Shown: piece after piece, positions 8,046-17,407 of the stretch
How the letters are laid out: every line of letters starts with the position of its first letter
Numbering within the stretch: the first letter of the stretch is position 1
Origin: Rubripirellula amarantea
Lineage (GTDB): Bacteria > Planctomycetota > Planctomycetia > Pirellulales > Pirellulaceae
Assembly (NCBI RefSeq): GCF_007859865.1
Contig: NZ_SJPI01000004.1
Span: forward strand, 124,001 to 188,000
DNA: 64,000 bases
Direction: 5' to 3'
Translations under genes and position numbers: made by a program
Notes under the pieces: generated by a model
Database searches by the model: none
Told to the model about the DNA's origin: nothing
What the model saw: the letters and a program-made list of their open reading frames with translations, nothing else

Positions 8046-9335
8046 GTGACTTCTATACTTCTGCGCTATCAACGTTCATTCCAAGGTCTACCTCCAGCGG
8101 TTTGGAGCTTGGCGCTGGTGATGCTTGTCAATCGTAGCGGAGCGATGGTGATTCCGTTTCTATCGCTGTACCTCGCGCACGAAATGGGCTGGGGTGAACT
8201 ATTCGCAGGAAAGTCAATCGCAGTCTACGGCGCCGGCGCTTGCGTTGGTGCATACCTAGGCGGTCGACTTGCAGCGTGCATTGGCGCGCAGCGAGTTCAA
8301 CAGTATTCGTTGCTAGGAAACGCGATCGGTCTTTGCGTACTTTCGATGATGGATACCAAGGCCAGTATTCTGGTGACCCTCTTTTGCCTGAGTGTTGTTT
8401 CCGAAGCCTTTCGTCCTGCCAACGTAACGGCAATCTGTGAATCGGTGCCGGACCACCTCCAACGCCGCGCTTTCGCCTTGAATCGAATGGCGATCAATCT
8501 CGGCTTCACACTCGGACCAGCAATTGGCGGTGTCTTGGCAGGTATTAGCTACTCGATGCTGTTCTACGTCGATGCGGCATCCTGCATCGGTGCAGCATTC
8601 GTCTTGATCCGATCGAAACATCTTGGACGTTGTCACAAGGCTCGGCCAGCGGAGGTTCACAATGTGTTGGACAATGCTGACGGCATGACTTTAGTTCGAC
8701 CTTTTCACTTTGCCGCCTTCTTAGGTCTCTCATTGCTCGTTTTCCTGATCTTCTTCCAATTGATGAGCACCTACCCAATCTACTTGAGAAACCAACTCGG
8801 GATGCTCGAGTGGCAGATCGGGTCACTCATGTCCATCAACACCCTCATGATTGTCGCTTTCGAAATGGTGTTGGTAGAGTCGATGCAGAAGTATCAATCC
8901 TTGTCCGTGATGGCTTTGGGTGTCTTCATACTCTGCGAAGGTTTCGCGCTGCTTAGCGTTGGTGGCGGAGCGGGAATCGCAATCGCAGCGTTGGTCGTGT
9001 GGACGATTGGCGAAATGATGGTGATGCCCGTGATGATGACATTTGTGGCCCAATCATGCGAACCGAACTATCGCTCACGACGCATCGGAGTGTACTCAAC
9101 GACGCTATCGGTTGCGTTTGTGCTTGCGCCGTTGCTTGGTGCGTGGTGCTATTCCATTTACCCAGCTTTTATTTGGTGGCTCGCGGCCCTGATAGGTCCC
9201 ATCGCAAGCTTGGGTTTACTGCAACTTCGATTCGAAATCGATCGAGGCTGCGGCGTGAATGAACCTTCCGTAGTTCAGTCGCGAGAACAGGCAATTCGCG
9301 AATTACGCGTAGACATGATTGATCCACATGTCTAG
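8046..9335 (+). CDS. MFS transporter
   Basis: A 429-residue integral membrane protein with about 12 hydrophobic helices and the major-facilitator layout. The loop after helix 2 contains GGRLAACIGAQRV, a variant of the conserved MFS GxLaDrxGrrr signature, and a second half begins after the loop near residue 215. The start is GTG at 8046. Similar proteins are annotated as drug or multidrug exporters, but the substrate cannot be assigned. The gene ends 21 bases from a convergent DUF2721 gene and appears monocistronic. Confidence 0.85.
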   Translation: MTSILLRYQRSFQGLPPAVWSLALVMLVNRSGAMVIPFLSLYLAHEMGWGELFAGKSIAVYGAGACVGAYLGGRLAACIGAQRVQQYSLLGNAIGLCVLSMMDTKASILVTLFCLSVVSEAFRPANVTAICESVPDHLQRRAFALNRMAINLGFTLGPAIGGVLAGISYSMLFYVDAASCIGAAFVLIRSKHLGRCHKARPAEVHNVLDNADGMTLVRPFHFAAFLGLSLLVFLIFFQLMSTYPIYLRNQLGMLEWQIGSLMSINTLMIVAFEMVLVESMQKYQSLSVMALGVFILCEGFALLSVGGGAGIAIAALVVWTIGEMMVMPVMMTFVAQSCEPNYRSRRIGVYSTTLSVAFVLAPLLGAWCYSIYPAFIWWLAALIGPIASLGLLQLRFEIDRGCGVNEPSVVQSREQAIRELRVDMIDPHV

Positions 9336-9356
9336 CTGCAAACTGCTACCAACGAA

Positions 9357-9761
9357 TCAACTTTCGGGGTGTTCAGTTTCCATGTCTTGCAGAAGCAAGT
9401 TTAGTGCGCCGACCGACATGCTTATTTCCCGTAGCAGGACAGCGAGCGATCCTACCATCAAAATTAGGCTTAAAGCAAAGACGATCTTACCCACTACCAC
9501 TAACCCGGCGAACAACAATCCCATGCAAACGGTACATGACAACAAGCTTGAAACGCCTAGCGTCTGCATGTCACGGATTAGATTGACCCGTTTTCGTAGA
9601 TTGGCAATTTGCGCTGCTGCAATCGGATCGGACGTCGCTAAGTACTCGACGTGCAACTTACGTATGATCGAAGCCAAAGTCAGGAAGCGATTGGTGTAAA
9701 CCAATAGCAACAAGGAAATTGTCGAAAATAGTAGCGCGGGTGTGGTGAGTTCAATGTTCAC
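9357..9761 (-). CDS. DUF2721 membrane protein
   Basis: A 134-residue protein with an N-terminal hydrophobic helix (about 8-24), a charged segment containing RLxxL-type residues around LRKRVNLIRDM, and two further helices (about 72-112). The pattern matches the DUF2721 family of small bacterial membrane proteins of unknown function. It is 36 bases downstream of a lipoprotein gene on the same strand, so the two may form a transcription unit. Confidence 0.7.
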   Translation of the reverse strand: MNIELTTPALLFSTISLLLLVYTNRFLTLASIIRKLHVEYLATSDPIAAAQIANLRKRVNLIRDMQTLGVSSLLSCTVCMGLLFAGLVVVGKIVFALSLILMVGSLAVLLREISMSVGALNLLLQDMETEHPES

Positions 9762-9797
9762 GTTCGATCCTTCTTCGTTTGGTCAAGCATTCGCTTC

Positions 9798-10307
9798 TCA
9801 GCGCTGCTTGGCTCGCTCTTCTTTGCGAGCAGGAAAATCAACAACGACAAGTTTTTGATTTGGCTCATCCCAAGCGTATTCTTGGTAGTACGGAAGCATA
9901 GGCAGCCGGATGCCATTTCCACTACCTGGCTTGATGATTTCGGCCATGAATGTTGGGTGATCCAGAGGTTCAGGATCACGAATGCTGCTGGCGTTGCGAA
10001 GCTGAATTGCTTTTTCAACACCCATACCACCGATCTTTCCGACCGATGTGCGATACGCTCCCGCACTTGCCAACAATGGATTGGAAGTCTCTACCGACGT
10101 ACTCGCCAACACAGCCCCATTAGCGATCGCTTCTTCAAGAACGAGGACATTCTGAGTCGTCTTGCCAATTATTTCGCGGGGTGTCGCTTCTTCCGCAGTC
10201 ACGCCGGGAGTCGTTGATTCTTTCGTTTTGTCGGCCTGAGATGCAGTGGGCATGCAACCGGCAAGCATAGAACAAGTCACGATTCCGACGGCGTACAGAG
10301 ATTTCAT
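9798..10307 (-). CDS. Putative lipoprotein, unknown function
   Basis: A protein of about 170 residues starting at the ATG at 10307, which gives a lipoprotein signal: hydrophobic core followed by the lipobox MLAGC. The in-frame start at 10397 would place 30 extra residues before it and hide the signal. The mature part is polar, with Thr/Glu-rich sequence and a C-terminal region containing YYQEYAWDEPNQKLVVVDFPA. No family recognised. An envelope location is inferred from the lipobox. Confidence 0.68.
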   Translation of the reverse strand: MKSLYAVGIVTCSMLAGCMPTASQADKTKESTTPGVTAEEATPREIIGKTTQNVLVLEEAIANGAVLASTSVETSNPLLASAGAYRTSVGKIGGMGVEKAIQLRNASSIRDPEPLDHPTFMAEIIKPGSGNGIRLPMLPYYQEYAWDEPNQKLVVVDFPARKEERAKQR

Positions 10308-10431
10308 TTGAGCGTCCCGAGTTTGAAGAAGAGTTAGGATTCGCAACCAGTAGGCAGCGAGTTCAACTTGGCGAAACGTACCTCCGTTCGCCAACATACT
10401 GCACCATATTCACGTTGTAGGCAACGAGCAT

Positions 10432-11415
10432 TTACTTATGGTTGATCATTTTACGGATGCCATGATCAAGGGCATCGATTTGCGCTTTCGCTTTGTCCAT
10501 CGGCAAACCCTTAGCAACGCCGGGTCGTTGATGACCGACGTGGTCAAGCCATGCCAAGTGCATCACGCCTTGCCGTTTGCGGACAAGATTCGTCAATTCG
10601 TCGTTGGTCGAAAGTTGATCCTTGAGCCCCAAGCCGGATAAAACCGCCTTAGCAAACATCGCATGGCCATCCTTGGTCAAGTGAATCCCATCGGTCGTTA
10701 ACATTGCATCAGGATCCGACTCTCGCAACTGCGTTAACTTCTCAGAAAGCGGCGAATAGACATCAACAATAAGATCAACGTCGAGGTTGACGTCCGCTTG
10801 CAACGAGCGAATGTACTGGGCGTACCTCGCCATGACCTCGCTATCGTAATTTTCGTAGATCGTTTCCCAGGAAAACACTTTGGCGTCACGTCCCGCCAAA
10901 TGTCCTGACTTTTGATACGGCAACGGATCAAAAGGGGGCGGCGTGATCAGTACTAAATTGGCCCCCGAAGCTTTCACTTTCGCGATGAGCGTTTCGATGC
11001 CAGATTGGAAGGCCGCGAAACGATCTTCACTGAACGGGTGATAGATCGCATCATTCACGCCGTAGCACGCTACGACGATCTCGGGTTGCGTTTTCGCGAG
11101 GACACGGTCAATTCTTTCAAGTACGCATGGTCGGGGAAACGGATGAGTCGGTTCACTAAGACCACTACATGTTTCACTCGCCAGTCCCAGATTGACCATC
11201 TCAGGTGACTTCCCGTACTGATCAAGCACCGCAGCCTCGAACTGGACCAGCCATTCGCCCGCATGCAGATTGGAGTCTCCCAAGAAAACAACCTGGTCGC
11301 ACTCCAGAAAATCAAGCTTTGATTCGCTCGAGTCTTCTATTTCAACCGACGGCTTATCAGCGAACACGGTTGGAGCCACCGCAAGGCATACTCCTAAACA
11401 CAGCAAACGAATCAT
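10432..11415 (-). CDS. Secreted SGNH/GDSL-family hydrolase
   Basis: A 327-residue protein with a signal peptide (about 1-19). The SGNH blocks are visible: the catalytic Ser48 in FLGDSN (block I), Gly in NLGLASE (II), Asn in YGVNDA (III) and the Asp/His pair in DGIHLTKDGH (V). Such enzymes hydrolyse esters, commonly acetyl groups on polysaccharides or lipids, and are common in planctomycete glycan degradation. The substrate is unknown. It is transcribed divergently from a hypothetical gene across a 218-base gap with no clear signal. Confidence 0.85.
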   Translation of the reverse strand: MIRLLCLGVCLAVAPTVFADKPSVEIEDSSESKLDFLECDQVVFLGDSNLHAGEWLVQFEAAVLDQYGKSPEMVNLGLASETCSGLSEPTHPFPRPCVLERIDRVLAKTQPEIVVACYGVNDAIYHPFSEDRFAAFQSGIETLIAKVKASGANLVLITPPPFDPLPYQKSGHLAGRDAKVFSWETIYENYDSEVMARYAQYIRSLQADVNLDVDLIVDVYSPLSEKLTQLRESDPDAMLTTDGIHLTKDGHAMFAKAVLSGLGLKDQLSTNDELTNLVRKRQGVMHLAWLDHVGHQRPGVAKGLPMDKAKAQIDALDHGIRKMINHK

Positions 11416-11633
11416 GAGGTTCCAAGGGTACGAGGCAAACGAAGCTTAACAGTGCCTCAATGTAGCCTCGGGCCGACCTTGAAACAATCAATTGCCGAGT
11501 CCAACTTCGTGGCAAACGTACCGTAACCGCAATCGCATGCGTCCAGATTCACTGATGCAGAGGATTGGCTTAACAGTAACAATGTGCATGATGGAATCAA
11601 AATCCAGCTAGTGAAGCCCGCTGATACCGCCTC

Positions 11634-12338
11634 ATGAAATTGCCGACCCCCTCCATTCGCAAACTCTTCCGAGAGCACTTTCCAGGCGAAAGACCGCTGA
11701 AGATCCCGATGACGAATTTGTCCGCGACGGCTCGAACTTGGCAAGAGAAAGTGATCGCACTCGAGGGCACTCTTTTGTCAAACCACCCGGGCGATCGCGA
11801 TTCTCGCTCGCGAACGCTCTGCCGATTCACGATTCCGGACCCTCATACGGCCAGCCTATACCTGCGACGCGACGAATTGAGGCTCGAATACAACAACGAT
11901 CACGAACTGATCGTCAAAGCACATGCCAACACAAAGTCGCAAATCGTGGCCTCCGTCAGCGACTTGAGCGAAATCGAAGGGTTCGTTCGATCGGTCCTTG
12001 CTCAGTACGCACGGCGACATGCACTGGCCAAAAAACGCGAAAAAGTACGCGGTTTTAAGTCGAAAGCGATCGTTGCCCAAGTCAAAGCACTAGCCAAAGA
12101 AGAACAATTCGACTTCGCAACCGAATCCGACACTCAGAAACTAAAGCTGTTTGTCAAACTTTCGGAATCCCATCTGATCGAGATCCATGTCCCATTTAGC
12201 CAGTTCGAGAAAAACTTACCGCGACTTCGAGCGACGATCTCGTCGATGCGTGAACTGTATTCCAATGGGCTCCGATTCAAGGTCGCATCGATAAAGACGT
12301 TCCCATGGAAATTGGAATGGACGAAGCACCACGCGTGA
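11634..12338 (+). CDS. Hypothetical protein, 234 residues
   Basis: I do not recognise this protein. It has no signal peptide or membrane helix. Residues 115-165 are Lys/Arg/Ala-rich and probably helical (YARRHALAKKREKVRGFKSK), and the C-terminal 70 residues alternate hydrophobic and charged residues. An alternative start is the internal Met at 11709. It lies 77 bases upstream of the MoxR-type ATPase gene on the same strand, which hints at a shared transcription unit. Third-position composition looks coding. Confidence 0.6.
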   Translation: MKLPTPSIRKLFREHFPGERPLKIPMTNLSATARTWQEKVIALEGTLLSNHPGDRDSRSRTLCRFTIPDPHTASLYLRRDELRLEYNNDHELIVKAHANTKSQIVASVSDLSEIEGFVRSVLAQYARRHALAKKREKVRGFKSKAIVAQVKALAKEEQFDFATESDTQKLKLFVKLSESHLIEIHVPFSQFEKNLPRLRATISSMRELYSNGLRFKVASIKTFPWKLEWTKHHA

Positions 12339-12415
12339 CGATTCACCGCCGATTCGATCCCATCACCACCACATAAATCATCACCGCTTAATTAATTATT
12401 AACGAAGAGAACACA

Positions 12416-13513
12416 TTGCCTGTACGAATCGACGCTAGCGAACTGATCGACTTGCTTCAAGCTACTCCTGCGGACCAGAACATCATGCTGGTTGGGCGAC
12501 ACGGGATTGGGAAGTCACAGATCATCACATCGCATTTTGAAAACGATGGCATGCAAGTTGTGTCATTCTTCCTCGGTCAAATGAGCGACCCTGGCGACTT
12601 GATCGGTCTGCTTCACAAGGATGCCGCCACCGGACGTAGCGACTTTTTGCCGCCGTATTGGTGGCCGGAACCCGATCAACCCATTGTTTTGTTCTTGGAT
12701 GAACTCAACCGAGCGCGTCCTGAGATATTGCAAGCCGTGATGGAACTTGCGCTCAACAAAAGGTTGGCGGGAAAGCGACTACCCGCCGGCAGCCGTATCG
12801 TTTCGGCGGTTAACGAGGGCGACGAGTATCAGTTGACCGACTTGGATCCCGCGCTGGTTTCTCGTTTCAATCTTTACGAGTTTGCGCCGACGCTCGACGA
12901 TTGGTTGCTTTGGGCCGCGAAGGCGGGCATCGACACTCGAGTCGCTGCATTCATCGAAAACCAACCTCAGTACCTCGATGGAATTGGCCTCGCCGAGAAT
13001 GCCCCCGATCAGGATGCGATGATGTCAGGGCTGGTAAAGACACCAGACCGCCGCGGTTGGGAACGCGTTTCGAACTTGATCGCCGATAGCGACAACCTCT
13101 CTTCGCTGCACATCAAACTCATTGCCGGAATCGTCGGATCGTCAGCGGCCAACGCGTTCCGAAAGAGCTTGGCTCCACCGCTTCCAGTGACGCCCGAAGA
13201 AGTCTTGTTGAACTTTGCCAAGAAACGCAAGGTGATAGAGAAAATGCTGTTGCCAGAGTTGGTCCTTCTTAACACGCAGATCCTTCGGTGGATCAGCAAC
13301 GGTTCATGCCCAGAACCCCATGCCGAGAAAGCACGAGCCGGGTTGCTGAGCCATTTAAAATTGATCCGAAAACGAAAGCTTGATGAGGCTGTCGCTCATT
13401 TTGTGTCTCAGGTTGATAAGCCCAAATTTGAACCCGCCATGGCGTTTGTTTCCGAATCCATCGAGCTGACCTCGTTGATGACCGATTACATGGATGGAAT
13501 CCGTGTCGATTGA
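12416..13513 (+). CDS. MoxR-type AAA+ ATPase
   Basis: A 365-residue cytoplasmic AAA+ protein. Walker A is GRHGIGKS (about 27-34), Walker B is VLFLDELNRARPEI, followed by a sensor-1 region (SRIVSAVNEGDEYQ) and the DPALVSRF arginine-finger-like segment. The start is TTG at 12416, preceded by a GAAGAGA ribosome-binding site. MoxR ATPases typically act as chaperones with VWA-domain partners in metal insertion or complex maturation. Here the next gene starts inside this one with a 20-base overlap and encodes a VWA protein, so the pair is translationally coupled. Confidence 0.85.
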   Translation: MPVRIDASELIDLLQATPADQNIMLVGRHGIGKSQIITSHFENDGMQVVSFFLGQMSDPGDLIGLLHKDAATGRSDFLPPYWWPEPDQPIVLFLDELNRARPEILQAVMELALNKRLAGKRLPAGSRIVSAVNEGDEYQLTDLDPALVSRFNLYEFAPTLDDWLLWAAKAGIDTRVAAFIENQPQYLDGIGLAENAPDQDAMMSGLVKTPDRRGWERVSNLIADSDNLSSLHIKLIAGIVGSSAANAFRKSLAPPLPVTPEEVLLNFAKKRKVIEKMLLPELVLLNTQILRWISNGSCPEPHAEKARAGLLSHLKLIRKRKLDEAVAHFVSQVDKPKFEPAMAFVSESIELTSLMTDYMDGIRVD

Positions 13514-14927
13514 TCAACCCAAGTCGAAACACGATCATCGCACGAGTGCCAAAGCCCGCATCAGCCGCGTGGTAGAGTCTTGGTTCTTAACGGAACCCAT
13601 GCTATTTGCCGCCTGGACGACGCATCACGTTGTCACCGAACCACGCGTGAAAACGATCCGCGTCGGCCGCGGAAAGGTAGAATACAATTCTGCGTTCATC
13701 GAAAGCCTCAAGTCGAACGAACTGAAGGAAGTACTTGCGTTTGAGGCGATGCGGATCTTGCTAGGGCATCCCTACGCGCGGCGGCAACCGAATGCGGAAC
13801 TCACTTACGCAGCCAGCAACTTAACGGTCCAAGAATACCTGCGGACCAAACTGCCAATCCCTCGACCGCGTGAGCTGTTCGATAGCGATCAATTCGATAG
13901 CCAGTACTTTGAATATTACTATCGCGAACTTTCCGAACGCGCAACTGGTACGAGCGACGAATCGCCGAACAAACAACCTGACGCCGAAGATGCAGGCGGC
14001 GGTGCTGACAACGATGCGAAGCACGAAGATACCAGTCAAAGTGACGCATCTAACGAAGAGCCTAACAACGAGCCGGAACAAAACGGCGCTGACCAAGGCG
14101 ACGACGCGCCAGGTGACAGCGACGTGGGGGACAGCGAAGCGAGTGACAGCGAAGCGAGTGACAAAAATCCAAAGCATGACGATACAAGCGAAAACGGACA
14201 GGGATCATCCAATAGCGATTTGCAGGCTTACGCCGATCCTATGTCCGTGGGGATCGAGAACACTTCGCAATGGGACGAAGATGAGTTGTTCCAAGATGAA
14301 GTTCACGCTCTGATTCGGGAAGCATCTGAACACGATGGATGGGGCACACTATCACTGAGCGCGCGGGAACAATTGCAGGCTACACTCAACCCCGTGCTCG
14401 ACTACCGCGCCGTGCTGCGTAGTTTCCGTCAAAGTGTGATGTCGGTGAACCGTCGCTTGACGCGAATGAAACCAAGTCGGCGATATGGCTTTGATCAGCT
14501 TGGATCTCGCTATGACTTTACCACCAAGCTGCTATTCGCCGTTGACGTCTCGGGCTCCATGGGCAGCCAAGATCTTTCGCTGGGCTTCTCGGTGGTGAGC
14601 CGCTTCTTTCGCTATGGCGTGGAATCGGTCGATGTGATCTGGTTCGATTCCGAAATTCGCGGCGGACCACTGACACTTCGACGAGCTCGTCATTCTTTCG
14701 AAATTTCTGGACGTGGCGGAACGAATTTCCAGCCGTTGATGGCCTACCTTGATCAACACCGACAATATGACGGTCTGATTGTCTTTACCGACGGTCAGGC
14801 ACCGGTACCTCGTAAACCGAAAAACAGTCGAACTCAAGTGTTGTGGTTGTTGAAAGACCGATCGAGTTACCAATCGCTTTCCAGTGGACTATCGAAAATC
14901 GGCAGATCTGCCTTTTTGCGAATGTAA
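13494..14927 (+). CDS. VWA protein with degenerate DUF2201-type metallopeptidase domain
   Basis: A 477-residue partner of the MoxR ATPase. Residues 20-130 resemble the N-terminal putative metallopeptidase domain of DUF2201 proteins, but the usual HExxH is FEAMR (83-87): the Glu remains and both His are lost. Residues 145-245 form a very acidic Asp/Ser/Glu/Asn-rich linker containing a short repeat (SEASD). Residues 340-477 are a von Willebrand A domain with an intact MIDAS: DVSGS, Thr in GGTNF and Asp in FTDG. The likely role is metal-dependent protein binding in a MoxR-assisted complex; the client is unknown. Confidence 0.85.
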   Translation: MESVSIDQPKSKHDHRTSAKARISRVVESWFLTEPMLFAAWTTHHVVTEPRVKTIRVGRGKVEYNSAFIESLKSNELKEVLAFEAMRILLGHPYARRQPNAELTYAASNLTVQEYLRTKLPIPRPRELFDSDQFDSQYFEYYYRELSERATGTSDESPNKQPDAEDAGGGADNDAKHEDTSQSDASNEEPNNEPEQNGADQGDDAPGDSDVGDSEASDSEASDKNPKHDDTSENGQGSSNSDLQAYADPMSVGIENTSQWDEDELFQDEVHALIREASEHDGWGTLSLSAREQLQATLNPVLDYRAVLRSFRQSVMSVNRRLTRMKPSRRYGFDQLGSRYDFTTKLLFAVDVSGSMGSQDLSLGFSVVSRFFRYGVESVDVIWFDSEIRGGPLTLRRARHSFEISGRGGTNFQPLMAYLDQHRQYDGLIVFTDGQAPVPRKPKNSRTQVLWLLKDRSSYQSLSSGLSKIGRSAFLRM

Positions 14928-14975
14928 CGCTAATTACCCATCGCCGCCTTACGCTAACCTTAAGCACTAAAGCTG

Positions 14976-16457
14976 ATGACCGAATCTCCTTCGACGCCGA
15001 ATCCGCCTTTAATCCTGCTCACAGGTGCGACCGGGTACGTCGGAGGACGGCTGAAGCGTCTGCTCGAAGAAAGCGGTCACCGGTTGCGCTGCATGGCACG
15101 CCGTCCAGAAAACCTGTCGGATCGGATTGGGCAGCAAACCGACGTTGTCTTTGGTGACGTGCTCGACCGAGACTCATTGGACGCTCCCATGCAAGGCGTG
15201 CATACGGCTTACTATTTAATTCACTCGATGGGAGTAGGAGACGACTTTGAAAGCGATGACCGCAAAGCGGCAATGAACTTTGCCCACGCGGCGAAGCAGG
15301 CGGGTGTGAAGCGGATCATCTATCTTGGTGGACTTGGCGCCGACGACGATGACTTATCATTGCACCTGAGAAGCCGTCATGAAGTCGGCAAAGTGCTTCA
15401 GCAATCCGGGGCTCAGGTGATCGAGTTCCGAGCTTCCATTATCATCGGTTCGGGCAGCCTTTCGTTTGACTTGGTGCGTTCGCTTGTCCGCAAGCTGCCG
15501 GTCATGGTTTGGCCAAAATGGGTGTCAACCGAAGCATCGCCCATCGCAATTCGAGACGTGCTCGCATACCTGACGGAAGTCTTGGAACATCCGATTGGCG
15601 ACAACAAGGTTTACGAAATTGGAGGACCCGAAACGGTTTCTTACGGCGGAATCATGGAAGAGTACGCGCGGCAACGTGGTCTCCGACGGCTAAAGATACG
15701 CGTTCCGTTTCTGTCGCCTCGCATCAGCAGCTTGTGGCTGGGTTTGGTGACACCGGTCTACGCTCGAATTGGACGCAAGCTTGTCGAAGGCCTCGCCAAC
15801 CCCACTGTCGTGACCAATGAAGCAGCGATTGAGGACTTTACCGTCCGCCCCTGTGATGTGAAGCAGGCGATTGCCCGAGCGATTGAAAAGGAAGACCAAG
15901 AGATGGTCGAGACCCGTTGGTCCGACGCGTTATCGTCTTCCGGCCGGGTTACACGTTGGGGCGGAGTAACGTTTGGAAGTCGGGTGGTCGATTCGCGTAC
16001 CGAAACAGTTCACTTAGCAGCCGAACAGGCCTTCGAACCCATCGCAAGAATCGGTGGGTCCACGGGATGGTACTACGGAAATTGGCTGTGGATGGTGCGA
16101 GGATTCATGGACCAACTCGTAGGTGGAGTAGGACTGCGTCGCGGACGTCGACACCCAACTGACTTGCGAGTGGGTGAAGCGGTCGACTTTTGGCGGGTCG
16201 AACATCTTGAACCTGGTAGGCGGTTGCGGTTGTTCGCTGAGATGAAGCTTCCTGGTCGTGCATGGCTCGATTTTGAAGTGACCGAGAAGCAGCCCGGTCA
16301 GTCGGTGATTCGACAAACCGCTGAGTTTGATCCGATCGGAATCATGGGCCTTGCATATTGGTACGCGGTATGGCCACTACACCAATTTGTGTTCTCCGGC
16401 ATGCTTCGCAATATCGCACGTGCTGCAGAACGACTAGCGTCGAAGAACCACGCTTAG
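14976..16457 (+). CDS. SDR-type oxidoreductase with DUF2867
   Basis: A 493-residue protein. The N-terminal half is an atypical short-chain dehydrogenase (NmrA/YbjT type) with the nucleotide-binding motif LTGATGYVGGRL (about 12-23) and a YLIHSMG segment. The C-terminal 170 residues match DUF2867, which often follows this domain in bacteria. A precise substrate is unknown; relatives are called NAD(P)-dependent epimerase-like or membrane-associated oxidoreductases. It lies 48 bases downstream of the VWA gene and converges on the amidohydrolase gene. Confidence 0.82.
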   Translation: MTESPSTPNPPLILLTGATGYVGGRLKRLLEESGHRLRCMARRPENLSDRIGQQTDVVFGDVLDRDSLDAPMQGVHTAYYLIHSMGVGDDFESDDRKAAMNFAHAAKQAGVKRIIYLGGLGADDDDLSLHLRSRHEVGKVLQQSGAQVIEFRASIIIGSGSLSFDLVRSLVRKLPVMVWPKWVSTEASPIAIRDVLAYLTEVLEHPIGDNKVYEIGGPETVSYGGIMEEYARQRGLRRLKIRVPFLSPRISSLWLGLVTPVYARIGRKLVEGLANPTVVTNEAAIEDFTVRPCDVKQAIARAIEKEDQEMVETRWSDALSSSGRVTRWGGVTFGSRVVDSRTETVHLAAEQAFEPIARIGGSTGWYYGNWLWMVRGFMDQLVGGVGLRRGRRHPTDLRVGEAVDFWRVEHLEPGRRLRLFAEMKLPGRAWLDFEVTEKQPGQSVIRQTAEFDPIGIMGLAYWYAVWPLHQFVFSGMLRNIARAAERLASKNHA

Positions 16458-16489
16458 AAGATTCATCTCGCAAGGCGTGGTTGGAAGAT

Positions 16490-16512
16490 CAACGACGTTA
16501 ACGCTTTCGTTG
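16490..16512. terminator. Weak hairpin at a convergent junction
   Basis: CAACGA (16490-16495) pairs with TCGTTG (16507-16512) around an 11-nt loop that itself contains the palindrome CGTTAACG. It lies in the 85-base gap between two convergent genes. The stem is only 6 bp and there is no T-tract, so termination is tentative. Confidence 0.35.
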
Positions 16513-16542
16513 CGCCACGTGAACTTTTCCAGCGGCATTCGA

Positions 16543-17295
16543 CTACGCTGCCGCCGAATCCGACTCGACGTTGCTTTCTAGCACCAGTGATCGCAGCGAC
16601 GAGGCTAACCCGTCGAGCGCTTCGTCACGCAATTGCACGTGGCGACTCGACCATGCACGATTGAGCCAAACGTCGATACCCAAGTACGGTCGGGAGTTAA
16701 AGATTCCTCGCATCGACTTAGTCAACGAGTCGTTAATTCCACGCCCCGGATAGTTGCGACGCACCTTCAACATTGGTGCCTGATCATACATCTCGTCGAT
16801 CCAATCCAAGCAGAGATCAACTTCGTCGTTCCTCGACGGATCGTATAGAAGCCCAACATCCGTCCGTCGAGGTTTCCCTTTCGGACCTCGAAAAGCAAAA
16901 GACCGGATCGACAAATGCACCATGTACGTATACCGATTCAACATCGAATCGATCTTACGCTCGACCATCTCGCGATAGGGATGATAGATTTCGGTCAGCA
17001 AAACGTCTCGATCCTCAACCGACCATTGTCGACAAGGCGTGCTGAACAAACTGCGGTGGTGCAATGATCGCCGAACGTCAACCAAGTGGGGCGAAAATTC
17101 ATTGGCAATCAGCGGAGCACCGAGTTGCTTCGAGAGCCGTTCGGCCGCCCACCTTGCGGCCGAATCACCTTGAAGATCCGCTGGCATGCTGGGACGCCGC
17201 GTGCGCTTGCCGGACTGCGAGGTCGCTCGCAACCCTTGCTGCAGTGACGCGGGAACCGCATTGCCACCTCCTTCGCAAGTGATTAGCAAGCACAT
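16543..17295 (-). CDS. N-formylglutamate amidohydrolase-like protein
   Basis: A 250-residue cytoplasmic protein resembling the N-formylglutamate amidohydrolase (FGase) family. The opening ITCEGGGNAVP corresponds to the IVSEHAGNxxP region, and NEFSPHLVDVRR matches the typical SRxxxDxNR block in a diverged form. YMVHLSIRSF matches the conserved internal His-x-Ser segment. Members cleave N-formyl-glutamate or other N-acyl amino acids. The Glu/His metal ligands are only partly conserved by eye, so the fold is better supported than the reaction. No signal peptide. It is 112 bases downstream of the kinase gene on the same strand. Confidence 0.7.
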   Translation of the reverse strand: MCLLITCEGGGNAVPASLQQGLRATSQSGKRTRRPSMPADLQGDSAARWAAERLSKQLGAPLIANEFSPHLVDVRRSLHHRSLFSTPCRQWSVEDRDVLLTEIYHPYREMVERKIDSMLNRYTYMVHLSIRSFAFRGPKGKPRRTDVGLLYDPSRNDEVDLCLDWIDEMYDQAPMLKVRRNYPGRGINDSLTKSMRGIFNSRPYLGIDVWLNRAWSSRHVQLRDEALDGLASSLRSLVLESNVESDSAAA

Positions 17296-17407
17296 CAGAG
17301 GTCAACTTAATATCCCGAGTAAAGAACGTCGCCACCCGGACGGCGGCTTGGACACCAAGTGTAATGACGGATGAGCAACGACGTAAACGGGAATCCAATG
17401 ATAGCAT

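Noticed and set aside
13494-14927. Active metallopeptidase
   Set aside because: HExxH is not present in the DUF2201-like region, so peptidase activity is not supported.
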